From DASZPJ01 sp035550295 (GTDB lineage Bacteria > Patescibacteriota > Saccharimonadia > Saccharimonadales > UBA4665): a stretch of 17,890 bases of DNA. The notes beneath the pieces were generated by a model. The model searched no databases. It saw nothing but the letters and a program-made list of their open reading frames with translations, and was not told where the DNA came from. The translations under genes were made by a program, and so were the position numbers. Below, piece after piece: positions 6,892 through 12,609 of the stretch. The stretch is taken from the NCBI GenBank assembly GCA_035550295.1, contig DASZPJ010000001.1, forward strand, positions 1 to 17,890, read 5' to 3'. Numbering within the stretch: position 1 is the first letter of the stretch; each line of letters starts with the position of its first letter.

Positions 6892-7710
6892 ATGCCACTA
6901 ACCGTTGCTGCTTGGAATGTACGTGATGCTTTCAGTGAAGCCTACCCTACCGTTAACGTATTGTCGGAATTCCGGCAACTCAACCCGGATGTAGCTGTAA
7001 TTTCTGAAGCTTATGCAGAAGGCAAAACTACGCTTGTGGACGGGGTGTTAGAAGCTTTCGACGCCCAGGGCTATCATGTCACTGATGTGCCGTACAACGA
7101 CGATGACGGCCGCGAAGACCGCCACAACATGATCGTTCTGGCCCGCAAGGAATTTGTCGCCAGTACCGCGCCGATTCGCCTGGCTACCCGCACTGCGGTT
7201 GCTTTAACCCTAAGGCACCCTGATACTAAGCGGGAAATTGACTTGTACGGCGTGCACCTGGATGATCGCCACGAAGAGCGTCGTTTGGGCCAAGCTACCA
7301 CTTTGTTGGCCGATGTTGATCCGAACACTCCAACCGTAATTGCCGGCAAGTTTAACGCTCTCGACCGCACTGATCCAGATGCTCGCAAACTGCGCATGGT
7401 AGCGCCGCTAACAAAGCTGCTGCCCAGCAAAGACCCTGCACCTGGCGGTCGCCGCTCGCCAATCTTCCCACGCCGCTTTGGTAGCCTGGCCCAACGCCTG
7501 ACTGAAATGGCCGATGGCGGCACTATGGCTGTGTTTGACGAAGCCGGCTTTACCGACGCTGATTCTCAGCATTTGCCAACTAAAGGGCGTTTCCACCTGG
7601 ACCGTATCCTGCTGTCAGATGGCCTGAAGATCCAGAACGGCACTTTCCATTCCAAGACGGTGAACGGTTTTGACAACTCCTTAATTAGCGCCACAGTCCG
7701 ACCTTTCTAG
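6892..7710 (+). CDS. Endonuclease/exonuclease/phosphatase-fold protein, probably catalytically impaired
   Basis: The 272-aa sequence follows the EEP (DNase I/exonuclease III-like) fold: AAWNVRD (6-12) with the metal-site Asn, VISEA (36-40) with the Glu, YGVHLDDR (119-126), VIAGKFNALDR (149-159), FHLDRILLSD (234-243) and a final GFDNSLISATV (259-269). Active family members have GDFN and a late SDH. Here the Asp of GDFN is Lys153 (codon AAG) and the position expected to be the general-base His is Asn262. Glu39, Asn155 and Asp237 remain. It has no signal peptide, so it is probably cytosolic. A good SD (AAGGGAG) precedes the ATG. It could be a binding protein derived from a phosphodiesterase, or bind metal in a new way. 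It stands alone, divergent from der. Confidence 0.85.
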   Translation: MPLTVAAWNVRDAFSEAYPTVNVLSEFRQLNPDVAVISEAYAEGKTTLVDGVLEAFDAQGYHVTDVPYNDDDGREDRHNMIVLARKEFVASTAPIRLATRTAVALTLRHPDTKREIDLYGVHLDDRHEERRLGQATTLLADVDPNTPTVIAGKFNALDRTDPDARKLRMVAPLTKLLPSKDPAPGGRRSPIFPRRFGSLAQRLTEMADGGTMAVFDEAGFTDADSQHLPTKGRFHLDRILLSDGLKIQNGTFHSKTVNGFDNSLISATVRPF

Positions 7711-7765
7711 GCTGGCTGTAATAATTTAGGTTGATGTTACGAGGACAGGGATCTAGGCTAATAAG

Positions 7766-8005
7766 ATGACTGCAGAGCAACGAAAGTTTGAACTCGTCCC
7801 CGAAGAGCCTGACCACAATCCCGATCTTGAACGGGTTTTTTCGCGGCATCCTGCCGGCCAGCTGCCGGTTGGCAAACGTTATGAAACCATACAAGAAACG
7901 CTGGAGCGCATTGGCGAACCAATTCTGCCAAAACTTGTTGAGACCAATACGGATGATCGGCCTGGCTCTACGCCAGGCGATGAGACCCCGTCGACAGATC
8001 ATTGA
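7766..8005 (+). CDS. Uncharacterised 79-aa acidic, Pro-rich protein
   Basis: The product begins MTAEQRKFELVPEEPDHNPD and ends GSTPGDETPSTDH. It is polar, acidic and rich in Pro, Glu and Thr, with one probable helix in the middle (about 40-57, YETIQETLERIGEPILPKL). It is probably largely disordered and cytosolic. No family is recognised. It lies 55 nt after the EEP gene on the same strand, without a clear SD (a weak AGGACAGGG is 18-27 nt upstream). The last 38 nt overlap the pseudouridine synthase gene in convergent orientation. An overlapping frame at 7788-8144 runs far into that gene and is a shadow. Confidence 0.5.
   Translation: MTAEQRKFELVPEEPDHNPDLERVFSRHPAGQLPVGKRYETIQETLERIGEPILPKLVETNTDDRPGSTPGDETPSTDH
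7960..7978. terminator. Hairpin in the convergent 3' overlap
   Basis: GCCTGGC (7960-7966) pairs perfectly with 7972-7978. The 5-nt loop holds the stop codon of the pseudouridine synthase gene (7970-7968). No T-run follows on either strand, so it is at best a pause or RNA-end stabilising element. Confidence 0.3.
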
Positions 8006-8627
8006 GCCGGTAATTGCCAAATTGTATGCGGTGAAGCCGAGTAAGTTTATAACCAAGCGCGGCAAAGGTGCGGCGGATTTGGCGGTTGCGGCCTTCGGTC
8101 ATGGTAACTTGCCAGGACTTGCCCGCTGCGTCTTGCTTGGTTAAGTTCAATTTACTATTACCGTCCTCAAGTTCGATACCGTGGTCGTTGATCATTTGCT
8201 GGTGCAGGGGCTGCAACACTTTGTCCAGTTCAATTTCATAGATTTTGGTTTTGGCATAGCGCGGATGAGTTAGCTGGTTGGCGAGGTCGCCGTCGTTGGT
8301 TAGCAAAATCAGGCCCGAAGAGTCTTTATCGAGCCGACCGACTGGTTTTAGGCTGTGGTAATCAGTCGGCAGTAACTCATAAATTGTGGCGCTGCCCTGG
8401 CCGTTGCGACTGCAAACGTAGCCGACCGGCTTGTTGAGCATGATAGTCGTGGTTTGCTTGGCGAGTCCAATCAGCTCATCATCCAAGCGGATAAACTGTG
8501 TGCCATCTACGTCGTCGCCCAATTCAGCCGGCTGTCCATTAATGGTGACCCGGCCTTCGGCAATCGCGGCATCGGCGGCGCGGCGGCTGAGGCCACTGGC
8601 TTGGGCCACAAACTTGTTGATACGCAT
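7968..8627 (-). CDS. rRNA pseudouridine synthase of the RsuA/RluB/E/F family
   Basis: This 219-aa enzyme should convert a uridine of rRNA to pseudouridine. The N-terminal S4 RNA-binding domain reads MRINKFVAQASGLSRRAADAA followed by EGRVTING (24-31). The catalytic domain has LNKPVGYVCSRN (64-75), PVGRLDKDSSGLILLTNDG (95-113) with the nucleophile Asp100, LTHPRYAKTKIYEI and the late NRQIRRTFAALG and LHRIQFGNYRL motifs. Length and order match RluB/RsuA, but I cannot tell which rRNA site it modifies. The ATG at 8627 lies 9 nt after TATAAA (8642-8637, minus), which sits in an arm of the inverted repeat at 8635-8708. The 3' end overlaps the 79-aa frame by 38 nt. Confidence 0.93.
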   Translation of the reverse strand: MRINKFVAQASGLSRRAADAAIAEGRVTINGQPAELGDDVDGTQFIRLDDELIGLAKQTTTIMLNKPVGYVCSRNGQGSATIYELLPTDYHSLKPVGRLDKDSSGLILLTNDGDLANQLTHPRYAKTKIYEIELDKVLQPLHQQMINDHGIELEDGNSKLNLTKQDAAGKSWQVTMTEGRNRQIRRTFAALGYKLTRLHRIQFGNYRLNDLSTGSHRLA

Positions 8628-8634
8628 GGTTCTT

Positions 8635-8708
8635 AGTTTATAAAGTCCATCAAGTTTGTAAAGTTAAAAGCCAGGCTCAAGCTTTATGAACCTTGGACTT
8701 TACGAACT
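8635..8708. repeat. Long imperfect inverted repeat with repeated 12-mers
   Basis: The whole 74-nt gap between the receiver gene and the pseudouridine synthase gene folds on itself. The arms pair 8635-8641/8702-8708 (one mismatch), 8642-8649/8694-8701 (perfect) and 8655-8663/8682-8690 (two G-U), with a small internal loop between and an 18-nt apical loop. Each arm also contains a repeated unit: AGTTTATAAAGT (8635-8646), AGTTTGTAAAGT (8653-8664) and, inverted, ACTTTACGAACT (8697-8708) plus CTTTATGAAC (8682-8691). It could be a palindromic mobile repeat, a processing site or a weak terminator (no long T-run). The promoter of the downstream gene lies in one arm. Confidence 0.7.
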
Positions 8709-8718
8709 TTCGACTCAT

Positions 8719-9666
8719 CTAGAGGGCGATGCTGTTGGGATCTGCCGTATCGTTTGCATTAGGCTCAGCAGCTGGTGCGGCTGGAGCTGTTGGCTTGATG
8801 GTTGTTTCAGGCGCAGGCACTTCGGCGGCAGTGGTTTCGGCAGCTTCGGGAGCGGCAGCAGGCGCCGCTGCAGCGGCTGGGGTGTCTGCAGTTTCTGTTG
8901 GCTCAACGACTTTGCGTTTTGGTGCTTCTGCCGGCGTTGCGGCTGGCTTTTCACCTTCACCGGCGCTGGCTACCAAGTTGTTGACGGCTTGGTCAAGCAG
9001 GTTATCATCGGCTGTAGCGGCCGGCGTTGTTGCTGGTTCAGCAGGCGCTTGGGCTGCGTCATCGTTGGCGGCTGGCGTAGCCGCATCGCTAGCACTGGTG
9101 CTGGCACCGGCGACGAATTCCTCAACCTGTTCCTTAACAGCGGCTTCTTCTTGGGCGGTTGATTGGGGCGTGCTTTGGGGCTCAGTAGCGGGCCCAGGTG
9201 TGGGTGCGGCAGTAGGTGTGGAAGCTGAAGCTGGCGTGGCTGCAGCAGCCGGGGTGGCTGTTTCGACTACGGCCGCAACCGATGCCGGAATGGCAGCTTC
9301 GCCTTCCAAAAGCTCGTGGACTACTTTAACAATGTCTTCCAGCGTGACTTGTGATTTGACCAGGTAGCGGTCGGCGCCAAGTTGGCCGGCGCGCTGTTGG
9401 TCATCATTCTGCCCCAGTGCTGTCAGCATGATGATTTTGACATGTTTCAGGCCTTCGGTATTGCGCAGAATGTCGAGCATTTCAAAACCGCTGATTTTGG
9501 GCATCATAACGTCAGAAATGACCAGGTCAGGCTTTTCGGCCTTGGCAACAACTAGGGCATCTTCGCCGTCTTTAGCCGTGACTATGTTGTAGCCCTCGGC
9601 TTGCAGCCGGGCTTCGTAAATCTCACGAAGATTGTTATCGTCTTCTACTAACAGTAATTTTGCCAT
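8719..9666 (-). CDS. Receiver-domain protein with long Ala/Pro/Thr-rich tail
   Basis: The first 122 residues form a CheY-like receiver: LLLVEDD with Asp9-Asp10, LVISDVMMP with phospho-acceptor Asp52, IIMLTA with Thr82 and YLVKS with Lys104. It is thus probably phosphorylated by the kinase encoded just upstream. The other 190 residues are Ala, Pro, Thr and Glu-rich low complexity (PAAAATPASASTPTAAPTPG and similar), with no helix-turn-helix, winged helix or enzyme domain. A possible short helical segment is DDNLLDQAVNNLVASAGEGE. It must act through protein contact or be a sink for phosphate. The start at 9666 has AAAGGG 10 nt upstream and an extended -10 (TGG TACAAT, 9717-9709). The plus strand frame opposite the tail is only a shadow. 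Confidence 0.93.
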   Translation of the reverse strand: MAKLLLVEDDNNLREIYEARLQAEGYNIVTAKDGEDALVVAKAEKPDLVISDVMMPKISGFEMLDILRNTEGLKHVKIIMLTALGQNDDQQRAGQLGADRYLVKSQVTLEDIVKVVHELLEGEAAIPASVAAVVETATPAAAATPASASTPTAAPTPGPATEPQSTPQSTAQEEAAVKEQVEEFVAGASTSASDAATPAANDDAAQAPAEPATTPAATADDNLLDQAVNNLVASAGEGEKPAATPAEAPKRKVVEPTETADTPAAAAAPAAAPEAAETTAAEVPAPETTIKPTAPAAPAAEPNANDTADPNSIAL

Positions 9667-9708
9667 TGTAGCGTTGCCCTTTCGGTTTGGTGCTTATGGT
9701 TTACGTTC

Positions 9709-9717
9709 ATTGTACCA
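9709..9717 (-). promoter_or_regulatory. Extended -10 promoter in front of the receiver gene
   Basis: TGG (9717-9715) and TACAAT (9714-9709) lie in the 67-nt gap after the kinase gene. A start near 9702 would give a leader of about 36 nt with an SD, allowing the regulator to be made in excess of the kinase. Confidence 0.45.
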
Positions 9718-9733
9718 TGTGTCCTCTAAATAT

Positions 9734-10972
9734 TTACAGTGATGATGAAGGCTCTAGCGGCTCAACGGCTGGTACTGCCTTTTGCAGTTCGGCGGCTTTT
9801 TGGTCGCTCAAACGCGGCAGGTTTATGTAGAAGGTGCTGCCTTTGCCGACTTCGCTTTCGGCCCAAATCCGGCCGCTATATAGTTCGATGATCTTGCGGC
9901 AAATAAATAGGCCTAGTCCGGTGCCACCAATTGTGCGGGTGGCGGAATTGTCGACACGGTAAAACTTCTGGAAAAGATGCGGCAAGTCTTCGGCTGGAAT
10001 GCCGGGACCGGTGTCACGGACATAGCACTGGACAACATTGCCGTCGCCGGTTAGGCCCAATGAAACTTTGCCTTCGGGCGTGTACTTGACGGCGTTATCA
10101 AACAAATTGGTGATGACTTCGCGCAAGCGATCTGGGTCGACATACACGTAATACAAGGGCCGCACGACTTTTTGGATGGCACCACTTTTGGTGGCATTGA
10201 TGACGCTGTCTTTTGATCCGACCACGAATTCTACAAACAAGCCTTTTTTCTCAGCTACCAGGCGCAGGTCGCTAGTCAGCTTGTCTAAAAATGACCCTAA
10301 TTCGACAGCTGTCGGGTGGCTGGTTAGCCGGCCATCCTCGGCTTTGGCGCTAGTTAGCAAGTCCTGGAAGAGCTGGCCAAGGTGCTGGGCTGAAGCATGG
10401 GCTTTGTCCAGGTAATCGCGGGCCCGGGCATCAATCGTGGCGACCTTTTCGTTGAGGGCCAACGCTAAATAGCCTTCGATGGCGGCGACTGGTGTCCGCA
10501 TTTCGTGGCTGGCGGTGCTAATGAAGTCGGCCCGTTGCTGCTGCTGGGCGGTCTCAGTACTAACATCCCGGAAGACGGCGACCACGCCGCTAACATGCCC
10601 TTCCGGATCTGGCAAAGGCGTCAGGCTGAGGCTGATCGCCACCTGGCTGTTGTTGCGATTAAGCAAAAACGCTTCGTCGACCCGAATCGGCTTATCACTT
10701 TCCATTATCTTGTGTAGCGGATCTTCGGATGTCTTTAGCGGTTCGCCTTTTTTGTTGGCCAGCTTAAAAACCTGGTTGACGTTGATGCCAGTAGCTTCAT
10801 CGATCTTCCAGCCACATAATTCTGCGGCTGCCGGGTTGAGTAACTGCACGACCTGTTGTTTGTCAATCATTATCACACCGTCAGCAATGCTGTTGATAAT
10901 GGTCTCAAAGCGATCCTTGCCGCCCACTGCTGCGCTAGCGGCCTGGCGCGACTTACTGCCAAAGCCCAGCAT
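9734..10972 (-). CDS. Soluble PAS-domain sensor histidine kinase
   Basis: The kinase autophosphorylates on His and passes phosphate to a receiver, here most likely the next gene. Domains in order: a PAS domain (about 20-135; FETIINSIADGVIMIDKQQ, LLNPAAAELCGW); HisKA with SHEMRTP, His156; HATPase with N-box NLFDNAVKYTPEG (about 289-301), G1 DTGPGIP (320-326), F box FQKFYRVD and G2 GGTGLGL (349-355). The C-terminal part resembles PhoR/WalK-type kinases. There is no signal peptide or membrane helix, so the PAS domain should sense an internal cue such as redox state, a ligand or a partner. The ATG at 10972 has GGAGGG 8 nt upstream. A perfect 5-bp hairpin (GGCGA/TCGCC, 10988-11000) lies in the leader. 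Confidence 0.95.
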   Translation of the reverse strand: MLGFGSKSRQAASAAVGGKDRFETIINSIADGVIMIDKQQVVQLLNPAAAELCGWKIDEATGINVNQVFKLANKKGEPLKTSEDPLHKIMESDKPIRVDEAFLLNRNNSQVAISLSLTPLPDPEGHVSGVVAVFRDVSTETAQQQQRADFISTASHEMRTPVAAIEGYLALALNEKVATIDARARDYLDKAHASAQHLGQLFQDLLTSAKAEDGRLTSHPTAVELGSFLDKLTSDLRLVAEKKGLFVEFVVGSKDSVINATKSGAIQKVVRPLYYVYVDPDRLREVITNLFDNAVKYTPEGKVSLGLTGDGNVVQCYVRDTGPGIPAEDLPHLFQKFYRVDNSATRTIGGTGLGLFICRKIIELYSGRIWAESEVGKGSTFYINLPRLSDQKAAELQKAVPAVEPLEPSSSL

Positions 10973-11111
10973 TAACTAGCCCTCCACGGCGACAATCGCC
11001 TGGCCCACTCGCTACGGCTGGTCACGATGTTTATCATAGTTTTCTTAATCTGTAACCATTATCGGTTTTTGGGCGCTTTTATGCAATCCTCTTATGCTTC
11101 CAGCCGGCTTC

Positions 11112-11140
11112 TGGACGCCTAATAACAGATGTGATAAGAT
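11112..11140 (+). promoter_or_regulatory. Probable promoter of tRNA-Glu
   Basis: TGGACG (11112-11117), a 17-nt spacer and TAAGAT (11135-11140), preceded by TGA as an extended -10. The start would lie near 11147, about 23 nt before the mature tRNA. From 10973 to 11169 I see no gene, only this and the leader of the kinase gene. Confidence 0.45.
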
Positions 11141-11169
11141 GATGACCTGGTTATTCAAGATGGACGTAT

Positions 11170-11244
11170 GGCCTCATCGTCTAGCGGCTAGGACACAAGG
11201 TTCTCATCCTTGCAACCGGGGTTCGATTCCCCGTGAGGTCACCA
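11170..11244 (+). tRNA. tRNA-Glu (anticodon CUC)
   Basis: A complete cloverleaf is visible. The acceptor arm GGCCTCA (11170-11176) pairs with TGAGGTC (11234-11240); the D arm contains AGCGGCTAGGAC; the anticodon arm CAAGG/CCTTG encloses TTCTCAT with CTC at 11203-11205; the T arm is GGGGTTCGATTCCCC. The discriminator A is followed by an encoded CCA (11242-11244). The GGCC start and UCGUCUAGCGG D-arm are typical of tRNA-Glu. The CUC form reads GAG only, so a second tRNA-Glu (UUC) should exist elsewhere. No terminator follows before the next promoter at 11253. Confidence 0.97.
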
Positions 11245-11252
11245 GATGTCTT

Positions 11253-11281
11253 TTGACAAAACTGCTGGCTATTGGTATAAT
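11253..11281 (+). promoter_or_regulatory. Perfect consensus sigma70 promoter, leaderless gene
   Basis: TTGACA (11253-11258), exactly 17 nt, and TATAAT (11276-11281), with TGG making it extended as well. The ATG at 11291 follows 9 nt after the -10, so transcription should begin within about 3 nt of it. Confidence 0.85.
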
Positions 11282-11290
11282 AGCTAAATT

Positions 11291-11917
11291 ATGAGAAACA
11301 AGAATGCTCTTTTAGCTGCAGGCCTGTCGGCCGCTGTGCTGGCTCCAGCTGCTGGTTGTAGTGACAGCCATGAAACAGTGCTCCGCGTAGGACAGTCTCG
11401 CTGGGTGCATGTTGCCGAGGATGCCAGCAATAAAAATTACAGCTTCAAAGCTGGAGAAGAATGTGTCGTGGTTCGTGGTGCAACCTTGGTACTTAAAGGC
11501 GGCGGGGTGGTTTATGAACAAAAGAACTCAGCAGGCACTGAATGCCCAAATGGCGCAGAAATTAGAATGGCCCGTGCTGAAGCACACCAAGAGAATAGGC
11601 AGTATAGGCGATTTGTCGCCCGTCGTGAGGTCATAGAATCCCAAGTTGCAAAAATGCAGCCGAGTGCGGACAGTACGTTGGTGCCTGCACCACATGATTG
11701 GGTAAGGCTCGTCAATGCAGAGCCAGTCCCACAGCACTATCGAAATGATGATGTAGAACTGCATTATGGAAGCACTTGCTTCGCTAGCGGCCAAGCAGAA
11801 AAGATTGGTGAACTTGCTGGCGGTGAAATTGTGATGAGTATAGTAAATCCTAAGGCTTTCGGAACTACTTGCCCTACGGGCGCTGAATATTTGGCGCACG
11901 CCCACAGGTCCCTTTAA
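11291..11917 (+). CDS. Putative lipoprotein with two Cys-containing repeats
   Basis: The 208-aa product has a short basic N-terminus, a hydrophobic core and a lipobox ending AAGC, so Cys23 should be lipidated and the protein held on the outer face of the membrane. The mature part contains two similar units: GEECVVV ... GTECPNGAE (Cys58, Cys85) and GSTCFAS ... GTTCPTGAE (Cys163, Cys194). The unit GTxCPxGAE recurs at the end of each, and each Cys pair could form a disulphide. A charged helix-like segment (about 93-120) separates them. I know no family with this layout. The promoter is a perfect consensus only 9 nt upstream, with no SD. The stop codon overlaps that of the convergent methyltransferase gene. 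Confidence 0.85.
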   Translation: MRNKNALLAAGLSAAVLAPAAGCSDSHETVLRVGQSRWVHVAEDASNKNYSFKAGEECVVVRGATLVLKGGGVVYEQKNSAGTECPNGAEIRMARAEAHQENRQYRRFVARREVIESQVAKMQPSADSTLVPAPHDWVRLVNAEPVPQHYRNDDVELHYGSTCFASGQAEKIGELAGGEIVMSIVNPKAFGTTCPTGAEYLAHAHRSL

Positions 11918-12519
11918 AAACGAATAATTCCCAGATTCTCTTGGGTTTTGATAACTGTGCGTGGCAGTAGATCATAGACGGCTTTGGTGACGCCGGGTAA
12001 GGCTTCCCGGCCGTAATCGTCGACAATTATTACAGCTCCAGCAACCATGCGTGGCAGCGCCAGTTTTAGTGAATCGCGGATTGATTCGTAAAAATCGCCG
12101 TCCAGAAACGCGAAAGCGATTTTGCCCGGCACGTCAGTGGCGGTTAGATCGCTAAACCAACCCTTATGAATAATTGGTGGGCGCATGTTGGCTTTGCGGA
12201 ATTCGTTCAAAAACTGCTTTTTACTGACAGCCAGTTCGCCGGCTTGGAATTGGTCGCCGGCTACGCTTTCGTCCTGATCCGTTTTAGCTGGCAAACCTTC
12301 AAACGAATCGTAAACATGAAATTCACGGCTATCATTTCGCAGATCAAGTAAGCGGCGAATAAACAAACTGGTGGTTCCAATGTAGCAGCCAAATTCCACA
12401 ATCGCTCCGTTTAGGCTGAGGCACTTCTCCAGTTCGGTCAAAATTACCTCTAGTTGGCGTTGATTTACTTGGTCGGAAACCAAAGGATATTTGGCTAAAA
12501 GCGTTTGGGCAGTCGACAC
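11914..12519 (-). CDS. TylF/MycF-like SAM-dependent methyltransferase
   Basis: The sequence has the macrocin O-methyltransferase (TylF) family pattern: AIVEFGCYIGTTSLFIRRLL (SAM-binding loop), FHVYDSFEGLP with an acidic residue after the second strand, HKGWFSDL, and AFAFLDGDFYESIRDSLKLALPRM followed by GAVIIVDDYG, which supplies the metal-binding Asp residues. Such enzymes methylate sugar hydroxyls, so a cell-surface glycan or a glycolipid is a plausible substrate; that is inference. I choose GTG at 12519 (201 aa) because TATAGT lies 6 nt upstream and because longer starts (ATG to 12678, 254 aa) run across the divergent gene. The longer form would add a hydrophobic stretch (ICLGILIWWSLTPLTL). 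The 3' end overlaps the lipoprotein stop by 4 nt. Confidence 0.85.
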   Translation of the reverse strand: MSTAQTLLAKYPLVSDQVNQRQLEVILTELEKCLSLNGAIVEFGCYIGTTSLFIRRLLDLRNDSREFHVYDSFEGLPAKTDQDESVAGDQFQAGELAVSKKQFLNEFRKANMRPPIIHKGWFSDLTATDVPGKIAFAFLDGDFYESIRDSLKLALPRMVAGAVIIVDDYGREALPGVTKAVYDLLPRTVIKTQENLGIIRF

Positions 12520-12544
12520 CTCTTTACTATACCCTGTTTGTCTT

Positions 12545-12552
12545 GCTACAAT
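12545..12552 (+). promoter_or_regulatory. Probable extended -10 promoter of the FnIII-dockerin gene
   Basis: TGC followed by TACAAT (12547-12552; the TG starts at 12544) lies in the short divergent gap. The -35 region (TTACTA, 12524-12529) is weak. The leader to the ATG at 12610 would be about 50 nt, without a well-placed SD. Confidence 0.4.
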
Positions 12553-12609
12553 TATCCCTGTAAGCGTAAGGGGTGTGAGGCTCCACCAAATCAAAATACC
12601 TAAACAGAT

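Noticed and set aside
5828..6901. 357-codon plus-strand frame opposite der.
   Set aside because: It is antisense to both G domains of Der, is rich in Ser/Arg as expected of a shadow, and has no start signals.
8729..9367. 212-codon plus-strand frame rich in Ala, Gly and Val.
   Set aside because: It is the complement of the Ala/Pro/Thr low-complexity tail of the receiver protein, which gives long open shadows.
11094..11294. 66-codon frame spanning the tRNA gene.
   Set aside because: It reads through a complete tRNA-Glu and the lipoprotein promoter and has no SD.
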